Assembly (NCBI GenBank): GCA_019359535.1
Contig: JAHHHE010000015.1
Coordinates: 1-46,175, forward strand
From: Gloeocapsa sp. UFS-A4-WI-NPMV-4B04
GTDB taxonomy: Bacteria > Cyanobacteriota > Cyanobacteriia > Cyanobacteriales > Chroococcidiopsidaceae
Direction of reading: 5' to 3'
Length of the DNA: 46,175 nucleotides
Positions 1 to 7,759 of the stretch are shown one piece after another. A program made the position numbers and the translations under genes. Positions within the stretch are counted from its first letter, which is position 1. Every line of letters begins with the position of its first letter. The notes beneath the pieces are model-generated. The model did not search any database. It saw only the letters and a program-made list of their open reading frames with translations, and was not told the origin of the DNA.

Positions 1-102
1 GAAAAGCTACCGTTGTACTTGGGTTTCTTCGAGTTTGTTCACAACGCCAAAAAGAGAGGTAAAGCCTTGCTGAGTGCTTTGTTGGAGGCTCTTCTCCTCT
101 AA
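1..102 (+). pseudogene. C-terminal tail of a probable transposase (partial, cut by window edge)
   Basis: An open frame runs from the first base to a TAA at 100-102. It encodes about 33 residues including LGFFEFVHNAKKRGKALL, rich in basic residues. This looks like the extreme C-terminus of an insertion-sequence transposase, but I cannot name the family because the DDE core lies outside the window. Its position right against the broken 3' end of devA suggests, as inference, that an insertion truncated devA. It could also be the end of an unrelated gene. Confidence 0.35.
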
Positions 103-124
103 CTCCCCGAAACACCTATTGAGC

Positions 125-574
125 CTAAATTTTATGTTCCAAGCCCACTGCGGTTAAAATATTCCGAATGCGCGTATCGGCTTCTGTCGCGGTTACTTCC
201 TGAATTTCCAAAGCCATCTCAACATTCTGGTAAGCCGTGAGGAAGTGTAATAAATTGTGCGCTTGAAAAATATAGCCGATATTACGACGAGCGAGAGTCA
301 TCTGCTCTTTACTGGCATTGAATAACTCAGATCCTAAAATGTTTAAACTTCCGTCCTGAATTGAGCGCAGGCTCCCTATGAGTGTTAACAATGTTGTCTT
401 ACCGGAACCCGATGGCCCTGTCATAATCACGATTTCTCCCCGCTCTATTTGCAGATTAATGTCAAACAAAACCTGTTTCCGCAATGAGCCTTGACCATAC
501 TAATGATTCAAACGGGTCATTGAGATAGCGAGGTCAGAAGGCACATTTACCGGCTTTTCTGGTAATTTCAACAT
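125..574 (-). pseudogene. devA: devA-like ABC exporter ATPase, broken
   Basis: The reading frame starts at ATG 574-572 (MLKLPEKPVNVPSD), is interrupted by an in-frame TAG at 502-500 (after TRLNH, before YGQGSLRKQ), continues through a perfect Walker A (GPSGSGKT) and Q-loop (YIFQAHNL), and stops after AVGLEHKI at 125. The ABC signature, Walker B and H-loop are absent, so about 45% of the usual ~230-residue protein is missing. The family is the ATPase of DevBCA/MacB-type exporters. An open stretch from 484 could make a 119-residue product, but without Walker B it could not hydrolyse ATP. It lies 9 bp downstream of devC in the same operon. Both lesions point to a dead gene. Confidence 0.85.
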
Positions 575-583
575 CTTTAATTC

Positions 584-1750
584 CTAGAAAATATCCGCAG
601 GATCAGCCGTTTGTAATTTACGCACAGCCATTGCCGCAGAGAACGAACTCATGATTGCGGTGAGGACGAAAACAAACAAAATCCGCCCCAAATCCATTGC
701 CATTGGTAGCATTGTTGCAATATTAGTAATGCGGTAGATGCCCAAGGCGATTAGAGTACCGGGAACGAACCCAAGTGCTGCTAGGATTAGGGATTCTTGG
801 AATACGACAATGAGAAAATAGCGATCGCGAAACCCCATCGCTTTGAGGGTGGCATATTCAGGCAAATGATCCGTCACATCACTGTAGAGGATCTGATAGA
901 CAATCACAGCGCCCACAATAAAAGCAATTACCACACCCAAATCAAAGGTATAGCCTACGGGAGTGCTGGCATTCCAAAAGGCAACTTCCGCTTTAGCATA
1001 GTCATCTTTTGTCATGACTTTGACATCATTAGGCAACCGCGATCGCATCTTGGCTAAAACCGTTTGGACATCTGCACCGGGTTTAAGCTTAATAACCCCT
1101 ACATCAATTAATCCACCTTGGCGAAAATTAGCCATGCGTAAGAAGTTGACATCGCTAGTTACCATGTAGCCATTGATGCCAAAAGTTGGGCTAAGTTTGA
1201 ACAAGCCCCGGATCTGTATTTGGCGTTCGTTGATTTCGGGGGCGATTGGTTCCCCCGCCTGAAACCGTTGGGCAATCGCTCCAAATTCCTTACGAGATCC
1301 CGAATTGAACAATGCCGTATCTGGCTGACGCAGGTTCTCGCGGTTGGCTTCCACACCAGGGACATTCATTACTTGGTGTTCCGGGTTGATGCCGATCGCA
1401 TAGATATCCCAAATCTCTTTATTTTCAGGATTTTGCCATTGAAGCGTATTGAGATAAATCGGACTAACCGACGCGACACCCGTTACACCTGCTGCCTGAT
1501 ATAATCGGCGTTCAGTAAAACGATCGAGGGAAATTAGCGATCACGATCGCCCACTCAGCATGACAATTTCACCGTTTAGGCTGTTGTGGAATTCTACTGC
1601 ACTACTAAACAAAGCTCCCCGAAAGCCCATTTGCAAAAACATCAGCACATCAGCAAAGCTAATTCCGGCGATCGCTACCAGCAAACGCGCCCGTTCTTTA
1701 CGCAACTGTAACCAGGATAAAAACAGAGGTTTCTTTTTATTGCTAGTCAT
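584..1750 (-). pseudogene. devC: devC-like ABC exporter permease with one in-frame stop
   Basis: One frame of about 388 codons, the normal DevC length, is broken only by TGA at 1543-1541. The N-terminal part (MTSNKKKPLFLSWLQLRKERARLLV, first membrane segment) ends in LSGRS; the same frame resumes with SLISLDRFTERRLYQ and continues to the C-terminus with three further membrane segments (FtsX/MacB fold). The stop sits in CGATCGTGATCG; changing TGA back to CGA would restore a HIP1-like CGATCGCGATCG, so a C-to-T transition is the simplest origin. An ORF beginning at 1369 could give a C-terminal 261-residue fragment, unlikely to work alone. It follows devB after 9 bp. Confidence 0.85.
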
Positions 1751-1759
1751 TAATTTTTC

Positions 1760-2953
1760 TCAAGATTTGACAGCGATCGCCACTTGAACGCTCAAATTTG
1801 TTAAGCCTGCAACCCTACGGCTAGATAGCTCATCCAAGTGCACTTTTACCTCCACCACTCGTGCATCAAATTGCGCTGCTGGATCGGTGTTCAACACATC
1901 TTGTTTGTTAATCTCTAGCCCGACTTCTACAACTTTGCCGCGCAGCACCTCTGTAAAAGCCTTGTTTTTGCTAATTGCGGTTGCCGACTGTCCCTCGCGA
2001 ATGCGGCTGATATCCAACTCATACACTTCTGCCACAGCTACCATGCGCTGGGTTTGCCCCAAGCTAATGATGCCTTGAGTGCCAACTAATTCTCCCGGAC
2101 GAGTATGAATTTTTAGCACAATTCCATCTTGGGGCGATCGCACAATTGCTAAATCCAATTCCGCCTGTACCCGCCTTACACTTGCCTGCGCTTGAGCTAC
2201 CTGAGTTCGCGCCACATTTACATCTACTGGACGCACCTCGGCAATTTGAGCGAGCGTTGCTTGTGCTTGGGCGGCTTGCTTCTGCCGCGATAACTGAATC
2301 CGGCTCAAATTAGCACGCGCCTCGTTTAGCTGTTGCCGTACTGTATCGGCGGTCAATTGTTTACCATCGCGCAAGGAAGCAGACACGGCTCCCTCGTTAT
2401 AGAGCGCTTGATAGCGCCGATCTTCCAGTTCTGCATTGCGAAGTTCTGCTTGCAGACGGGCGATCGTTGCTTCCTGGGCGGTGGTTTCAGTTTGTAATTC
2501 TACCTGTTGGCGATCGACCACTTGCGCCTGCGCCCGAATTTCCCCTGACTTCGCGCCCGCTTCCACTTGCCCTAACCAAGCTTGGGCAACCAGAGCCTGC
2601 TCTTGTGCTTCTTGCAGAGCAGCCTGTCGACGCGCATAAGTATCTAAAACCGCAATCACATCCCCTTTGCGAATCTGCTGACCATGACCCACTCTGAGCG
2701 TTTCAACTCGCGCACTTTCTGAAGAAGTAGGCGCAAATACCTGAATCACCTCGCCCTCTGGCTCTAATCGCCCCAGGGAAGACACCGTTTCACCTGTAGG
2801 CGCAGCCGCCGCCACAGTGATCGGTTTCTGCATAGGACGGCTAAACCACAACCGATAAGCAATACCACTGCCAACCAGCAGTAGACAGCCGGTTACAAGT
2901 ATCACCCCCATGTGAGGCGATCGCCATTTAGCTCCCCAATTAACATTACTCAT
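1760..2953 (-). CDS. devB: DevB-like membrane fusion protein (HlyD family)
   Basis: Intact 397-residue periplasmic adaptor of a DevBCA-type, TolC-dependent exporter. It has one N-terminal membrane anchor (about residues 15-34), a split biotinyl-lipoyl-like domain (LGRLEPEGEVIQVFAP; later IVRSPQDGIVLKIHTRPGE), a long Ala/Gln-rich alpha-hairpin coiled coil (about 105-265) and a C-terminal beta-barrel. In heterocyst formers DevBCA exports envelope glycolipids; homologues also occur in unicellular cyanobacteria, where the substrate is less certain. Its partners devC and devA are pseudogenes here, so this adaptor is probably orphaned. It is divergent from a PadR gene 89 bp away; the gap holds two palindromes that probably control both. 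Confidence 0.9.
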   Translation of the reverse strand: MSNVNWGAKWRSPHMGVILVTGCLLLVGSGIAYRLWFSRPMQKPITVAAAAPTGETVSSLGRLEPEGEVIQVFAPTSSESARVETLRVGHGQQIRKGDVIAVLDTYARRQAALQEAQEQALVAQAWLGQVEAGAKSGEIRAQAQVVDRQQVELQTETTAQEATIARLQAELRNAELEDRRYQALYNEGAVSASLRDGKQLTADTVRQQLNEARANLSRIQLSRQKQAAQAQATLAQIAEVRPVDVNVARTQVAQAQASVRRVQAELDLAIVRSPQDGIVLKIHTRPGELVGTQGIISLGQTQRMVAVAEVYELDISRIREGQSATAISKNKAFTEVLRGKVVEVGLEINKQDVLNTDPAAQFDARVVEVKVHLDELSSRRVAGLTNLSVQVAIAVKS

Positions 2954-2970
2954 ACTTTACTCTATTTTTT

Positions 2971-3020
2971 GTACTCAAATATTTGAATACAAAAACCAAG
3001 GTATACTCAATTTATTGAAT
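2971..3020. promoter_or_regulatory. Twin palindromic operators between devB and padR
   Basis: Two copies of ACTCAA-N4-TTGAAT lie at 2973-2988 and 3005-3020, 32 bp apart (about three helical turns). The first is the core of an almost perfect 20-bp palindrome GTACTCAAATATTTGAATAC (2971-2990). They sit in the 89-bp gap between the divergent devB and PadR starts, the classic place for PadR self-regulation and control of a neighbouring exporter. That PadR binds here is inference. Confidence 0.6.
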
Positions 3021-3042
3021 CTGTCAAGTAAAGTTTTTGGTT

Positions 3043-3588
3043 ATGGCACTCAAGCACACTATTCTGGCATTCCTGTCGCGTCAGCCTCTGAGCGGCTATG
3101 ACGTAGCTAAAGAGTTTGCTCTTGGGTTTGGCAGTTGCTTCTGGAAGGCAAGTCAGCAGCAGGTTTATGCTGAACTGACGAAGCTAGAACAGCAAGGCAG
3201 CGTCACTTACGAGGCGATTTCCCAACTGGGACGACTCGATAAAAAAATTTATTCCATTACCACTCAGGGGTATCAAGAACTGACTGACTGGTTGACTAAA
3301 CCCTGTGAGCCTACCGCTATTCGTGAAGATTTAGGCGTAATGGGGTTAGCAGGTCATTTAGTTCCCTCTGAAGTAGTAATCCGCGAAATTGAACGACGAA
3401 GACAACTTCACGTTGAAATGGTGCAGCAGGTCAAAAAATTAGACGAGCATTTTGCCCAGCATATCAATTCGTTAGAACTGAAAGACCTGTATATGCATCT
3501 AATTATTCGTCGCGGCATTCGGTATCAAGAGGACTGGGTGGCTTGGTGTAACGAAGCGCTTCAGGCAATTAAACAGGCTGTAAAGTGA
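3043..3588 (+). CDS. PadR family transcriptional regulator (devBCA neighbour)
   Basis: About 181 residues. It has an N-terminal winged helix (MALKHTILAFLSRQPLSGYDVAKEF, recognition helix QQQVYAELTKLEQQGSV) followed by a helical dimerisation tail of the Vir_act_alpha_C type. An in-frame TTG at 3037 would add two residues; ATG at 3043 is chosen because the family starts with MALxHxIL. Regulators of this type usually repress a divergent transporter and are released by its substrate. It remains intact although devC and devA are broken. The HIP1-containing palindrome GAGCGATCGCTC just after the stop may act in termination. Confidence 0.88.
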   Translation: MALKHTILAFLSRQPLSGYDVAKEFALGFGSCFWKASQQQVYAELTKLEQQGSVTYEAISQLGRLDKKIYSITTQGYQELTDWLTKPCEPTAIREDLGVMGLAGHLVPSEVVIREIERRRQLHVEMVQQVKKLDEHFAQHINSLELKDLYMHLIIRRGIRYQEDWVAWCNEALQAIKQAVK

Positions 3589-3859
3589 AAGAGCGATCGC
3601 TCCTCTCAATTGCCTAATTAACAATCTTGGAAACAGGCGTTAAACATTCTCAAAACGTAGACTTAATTTCAAACCTGAAGACCTAGCCTTGCTAACGTTT
3701 CAGTAGAATTCCGACACTTTTAAGAGTTGTATTGGAAGAATTGGAAAAGAAGTTTCTTGTGCAGCGATTCCAAAAATTTGAGTAATGAATTTTACTTGAG
3801 CTTTAATGTCACCCTTTTCAACTTGATATAAAACAGGGTTTGAGTAAAAGAGGCTGCAT

Positions 3860-4093
3860 ATGAATATTACTAAGCGTTTTAATCAAGTACAGGTTCTCAA
3901 ACAAAAATTTGCTAATAGCTTGGGATTGTCAAGCACCTCAACGTTTACCCAAAAAAATGCTGCAACAATTATTCGGTGCAATTGCAAAAGAGTTAGAACA
4001 TAAGCTACTAATCTTGAATGCCTTGCAGAACAACGACGCTGACAGTTCTGCGATCGTAAGTGTTTGCGCGCTTTGGTGAATCCTTTGCTGTAA
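3860..4093 (+). pseudogene. Degenerate transposase remnant (tentative)
   Basis: An ATG at 3860 opens MNITKRFNQVQVLKQKFANSLGL, like the start of an IS4-type transposase, then loses sense. A second frame from about 3957 reads MLQQLFGAIAKELEHKLLILN and stops at 4093. No catalytic motif or terminal repeats are visible. I read this as a shredded transposase, but the similarity is weak. The rest of 3589-4258 shows no gene. Confidence 0.25.
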
Positions 4094-4258
4094 TTCCAAT
4101 ACGTTCTTGTATCAACGGCAACAAAGTAACTTAACACAAGGTCACTCTTTAGTGCATATCAAACAAGCTCTAAGGGTGAAGCTTTAGTTTTTAATAATGT
4201 TAATTATGAAGGTTAAGAATGCTTTTAATAAATAGATTTAACTGAGGAACTTGGCATC

Positions 4259-4447
4259 ATGTTCAACATTGGGGATTATGTATTTAATCAAAGAACTGGG
4301 TATTTTGGTAAAGTAATCGGTTACGGACACCAAATAGTTAAGAATGGTTACGAAACAACGCTTAAAGTATTAGTGGTTGAGGATAACACTTCTAATAAAC
4401 GAGGATTTGTGGAAGAGGACTTGTATTCAACATGGCTTCAACGGTAG
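4259..4447 (+). CDS. Small conserved cyanobacterial protein, SH3-like (62 aa)
   Basis: A 62-residue basic protein starting MFNIGDYVFNQRTGYFGKVIGYGHQI and ending VEEDLYSTWLQR. The pattern GDYVxNxxTGxxGKVIGYGH, then a beta-rich middle, resembles small SH3/KOW-like barrel proteins seen in cyanobacteria. Function is unknown. It has no catalytic motif, signal peptide or membrane segment, so a cytosolic binding role is the most one can infer. It stands alone, with AT-rich spacers on both sides. Confidence 0.6.
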   Translation: MFNIGDYVFNQRTGYFGKVIGYGHQIVKNGYETTLKVLVVEDNTSNKRGFVEEDLYSTWLQR

Positions 4448-4510
4448 AGAGATTAGATACTTACACCTCTTTTAATAATCTGAATCTGGCAAAAACACAT
4501 AGAAGGCAAT

Positions 4511-4574
4511 GCCTAATTCTAAGTTAGGCAAATTAGTTGAGTTTAAGTTCCTATTACTGTAGTAATAGGAACTT
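4511..4574. repeat. Two hairpins in an AT-rich spacer
   Basis: A 7-bp hairpin (TGCCTAA...TTAGGCA, 4510-4529) is followed by a perfect 14-bp inverted repeat with a 2-base loop: AAGTTCCTATTACT at 4545-4558 and its complement at 4561-4574. No T-run follows. They could stabilise or end the transcript of the 62-residue gene. The rest of 4448-4772 is AT-rich with the motif TAAGCTTTAATAA repeated twice and no gene. Confidence 0.5.
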
Positions 4575-4772
4575 ATTAATAATTTGATAATTAAGCTTTA
4601 ATAAGTAGCTTGATAATATTAAGCTTTAATAATTAATTTTTGGTGTATAAATTATAGCTATCTAAACAAAATAAATTACTATTATCTTGGTTCGCTATCT
4701 AAAGATGTGTATATATCGTTTTTTAACGAATTTGGATAAATTAAGTAGTGATAACCTACTAGGAGAAGTAGC

Positions 4773-5516
4773 GTGGCGCAAGAAAAAGGTAGATTTGGAG
4801 AACAAGCAATTAACAAAATAGCTGAGATGGCACTTGCAAGTCAATTAGGGGAAGTAGAACGAGTAGAAGTTCAAATTAATACTGATCTGAACAAGCTTGC
4901 ACATGGAGAAGTTGAGTGTATAAATATCAAAATCAATGGTGTTCCAATTCAGCAAGACTTAACCTTGGAAGAGTTACAGCTAGAAATTAATCAAGTTACT
5001 GTAAAGCCTCTTAGTGCGCTTTTAGGTAAAATTAAACTCACCAAGCCTGCTGAGGGAATAGTTCGTATTGTTATCAATGAAAATAGTCTTAATCGTGCTT
5101 TTAACTCAAAATCTTTTGATAAATATTTGCACCAAAGTAAGAGTTTTGTTGATGATAAACAGCAAATAATTCATGTCCAGCAAGTACAGTGTTTCCTACT
5201 AGCAGATGGAAATATAGCTTTTAACTCCAAGCTGATTTTGGATAAAACTCAAGAAACGAAGTTAGTTGCCTTTACAGCTATACCTTGTATAGCAAACAAT
5301 GGAGAAAAAATTGTTCTTCAAAATATGGATTATTTAGAGGGAAAAGAAATTGCGCCAGAATTAACAGCAGCTTTGATCACGCAAATGAGCGAATTTTTAA
5401 GCCTACGTAAATTTGAGCAAAAGGGAATGTTGCTACGAATTCAGCAGATTGATGTGACGGTAGGCAAGTTAACGTTGCAAGCCAACGCATACATTGAGCA
5501 GTTTCCATCCTCCTAA
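4773..5516 (+). CDS. DUF2993 (LmeA-like) protein
   Basis: A 247-residue protein with a GTG start at 4773, preceded by AGGAGAAG at a good ribosome-binding distance. It matches the DUF2993 plan: a tubular lipid-binding-like beta fold with motifs such as VERVEVQINTDLNKLAHGEVECINIKINGVPIQ and a final segment on basement-level sequence (LRIQQIDVTVGKLTLQANA). In actinobacteria, LmeA of this family binds phospholipid at the envelope; the cyanobacterial role is unproven. There is no obvious signal peptide. A second DUF2993 protein lies at 28380-29156. It is probably monocistronic. Confidence 0.8.
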   Translation: MAQEKGRFGEQAINKIAEMALASQLGEVERVEVQINTDLNKLAHGEVECINIKINGVPIQQDLTLEELQLEINQVTVKPLSALLGKIKLTKPAEGIVRIVINENSLNRAFNSKSFDKYLHQSKSFVDDKQQIIHVQQVQCFLLADGNIAFNSKLILDKTQETKLVAFTAIPCIANNGEKIVLQNMDYLEGKEIAPELTAALITQMSEFLSLRKFEQKGMLLRIQQIDVTVGKLTLQANAYIEQFPSS

Positions 5517-6292
5517 ATCAGTATTTTGAATTACAGAATTCTAGGGTTGAATACTTCTAAATTTTATTATTAATTATCAGCCCAGCGTATAATTAGCTAT
5601 TAGCGCCAGATCATTTAAATTTTAAGATGCGATCGTCATGTGCTTGCTTGATAACAGATACACAAGTGTACTTAATAGCTATTAACCAATAATATGAAGT
5701 TGTTTAATGCTCTATATTATACGTTTTTGACTGTTGTACTTTTTAAACATCCTAAAAACTATACATTAATCTTCATTTAAGTAAACATTAAAATCTGTTA
5801 AGAAAATTATTAGTATTTAAAATAACAAACTAACTTAACAACACTACTACCTTTAGCTAGAAGTTTAAAATAATAATATTAGTTATTTTATTAATTATTG
5901 CCTAAATAAAATTTTAAGTTTACATAGTAAACTTAAAATTTTGTTATCTCATTTTTTAAGATTTTAGTTTATAATCTCAAAATTTAGGTAGTAACAGCAA
6001 AAGTTTACTCAATTGCTACTTAGGAAGATTGGATTATCTAGAATACAGGTGCTTTTCTACTTTGAGTTTCTCATATTGGTTGACCCCTTAATAATTCATA
6101 ACAAGAGTTTCAAAATCTTTCTTCACTAAGACGCAAGAAAAGCGCTATTTGCAATTAATTTCCATAATAAAAAGCGATGTTTATTACAAAGGGTTACTTT
6201 CTATCCTAAAGTTATAAGTTTAGCATTATTCGTCTTTGTAGTAGCTTCAACAGATAAATTCATAATTTAAACCAACTTTTTTAAGCTAAACT
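5517..6292. other. 775-bp AT-rich spacer without a recognised gene
   Basis: Very AT-rich, with stops in all frames. The only clear structure is the hairpin at 5908-5942. No tRNA, riboswitch or conserved small RNA could be recognised by eye. The length allows a small RNA or a decayed element. Confidence 0.5.
5908..5942. repeat. Perfect 16-bp inverted repeat, 3-base loop
   Basis: AAAATTTTAAGTTTAC (5908-5923), loop ATA, and the exact complement at 5927-5942. It is AT-only apart from two G/C pairs near the loop. It could be a factor-independent terminator in either direction (A-run before, T-run after), or the relic of a miniature element. Confidence 0.6.
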
Positions 6293-7582
6293 ATGACGCA
6301 CTTTGGCATAATTTGCCCGCCTTTTCCTGGACATATTAATCCTCTGGCAGCTTTAGGACGAGAACTGCAAAAGCGTGGTAATCAAATCACATTTCTGCAA
6401 ATACCTGAATTAGAACTTAAAGTCCGCTCGGAAGGATTAAATTTTTCGGCTATTGGTAACGCTAATTATCGTCTAGGCGAACTTGACGAGTCGTTTGCTC
6501 AGATAGGTAAATTAAGCGGTATAGAAGCGCTACGTTATTCAGTTAATTTTTGCCAACATATCGCCGCTATGATCTGCCAAGATGCCCCAAGAGTGATTCA
6601 ATCGGCGGGGATTGAAGCACTCTTAGTAGATCAGCTTGAACCAGCTGGCGAAACAGTTGCCGAATTTCTCAATATTCCTTTTATTGGTGTTTGCTGTGCG
6701 CAAGCGATTCATCGACAAGCAGACGTTCCTCCCTTCTTTACTCCTTGGAACTATCGGAATACCTGGTGGGCGCGTCTCCGCAATCTAGCTGCGTATCATG
6801 TATTAGATCAAAATAGCCAACCGATTCAGCAAGTTCTCAATGAGTATCGCCAAAAGTGGAAATTGCCGCTTCACCAAGGCTTCAAGGTTTCTTATTCTCG
6901 GCTTGCCCAAATCAGCCAACAACCTGCTGCTTTTGATTTCCCCTGCGCCAACTTGCCAGAGTGCTTCCACTACACTGGGCCATTTCGCAATCCATCACCG
7001 CTAGCAGTTCAATTTCCTTGGGAAAAATTAACTGGGCAACCGCTAATTTATGCTTCACTTGGGACTTTGCAGAACACCAAGCAGGAGATTTTCTACTGTA
7101 TCGCCGCCGCCTGCGAAGGACTGAATGTCCAATTGGTGCTATCTCATGGAGGTGGAATGAATGCCCAAGCAGTTCAAAAACTGCCTGGTTCTCCCTTGGT
7201 TGTAGAATATGCTCCTCAGCTAGAGTTGCTTGCCAAAGCTAGGTTAACAATTACTCACGGAGGACTTAATACTGTACTTGATTCACTGAGTAACGGAGTA
7301 CCTTTGGTTGCGATTCCAATTACATACGAACAGCCAGGAACAGGAGCGCGAATTAGATGGACAGGTACTGGGGAAGTTATTCCTTTAAAGCGCTTAAGCA
7401 TCTCTAGGCTACGAGCAGCGATTCAACGGGTTTTGACAGAGGATATTTACTTAGATAATGCCTTTCGGATTAAGGAATCGATCTGTGAAGCAGGCGGAGT
7501 GAAGCGCGCTGCTGATATTGTTGAACAAGCTATCAAGTCGGCATCAGTTGAGAAGAAGCGTTTAAGCATAGGCAAAGTATAG
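6293..7582 (+). CDS. UGT/MGT-family glycosyltransferase (CrtX-like)
   Basis: A 429-residue GT-B glycosyltransferase of family GT1. The N-terminus (MTHFGIICPPFPGHINPLAALGREL) is the acceptor-side Rossmann half; the C-terminal half carries the nucleotide-sugar signature ITHGGLNTVLDSLSNGVPLV, then PITYEQPGTGARI. The latter pattern (DQ/EQPG-ARI) is closest to zeaxanthin glucosyltransferase CrtX and related macroside transferases, so a hydrophobic acceptor such as a carotenoid or lipid is likely; the real substrate is not shown. An ABC exporter gene follows 177 bp downstream on the same strand and may handle the product. Confidence 0.82.
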   Translation: MTHFGIICPPFPGHINPLAALGRELQKRGNQITFLQIPELELKVRSEGLNFSAIGNANYRLGELDESFAQIGKLSGIEALRYSVNFCQHIAAMICQDAPRVIQSAGIEALLVDQLEPAGETVAEFLNIPFIGVCCAQAIHRQADVPPFFTPWNYRNTWWARLRNLAAYHVLDQNSQPIQQVLNEYRQKWKLPLHQGFKVSYSRLAQISQQPAAFDFPCANLPECFHYTGPFRNPSPLAVQFPWEKLTGQPLIYASLGTLQNTKQEIFYCIAAACEGLNVQLVLSHGGGMNAQAVQKLPGSPLVVEYAPQLELLAKARLTITHGGLNTVLDSLSNGVPLVAIPITYEQPGTGARIRWTGTGEVIPLKRLSISRLRAAIQRVLTEDIYLDNAFRIKESICEAGGVKRAADIVEQAIKSASVEKKRLSIGKV

Positions 7583-7721
7583 TATGAATGCAATTTAGAG
7601 GTGTTTTAGAAGCGGACTTTCTCTTCTCCAAACCTAGTTATCAATCATTCACTTTCTGGGCTTTTACTTTTTGTAGTATTAATGTAGTATAAAAATTGCA
7701 ATGTGTAAGGCAAGCTTTAGA

Positions 7722-7737
7722 GAGCGCAGCTGCGCTC
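7722..7737. repeat. 16-bp perfect palindrome upstream of the ABC exporter
   Basis: GAGCGCAGCTGCGCTC is its own complement, 22 bp before the exporter ATG at 7760. The GCGCAGCTGCGC core is of a kind found in dispersed cyanobacterial repeats; it could also fold near the ribosome-binding site. Confidence 0.5.
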
Positions 7738-7759
7738 AAAGTCATGCTATCCCAGGATT

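Noticed and set aside
3883-4137. 84-residue minus-strand ORF
   Set aside because: No family likeness and no ribosome-binding site; it overlaps plus-strand transposase-like scraps that make more sense.
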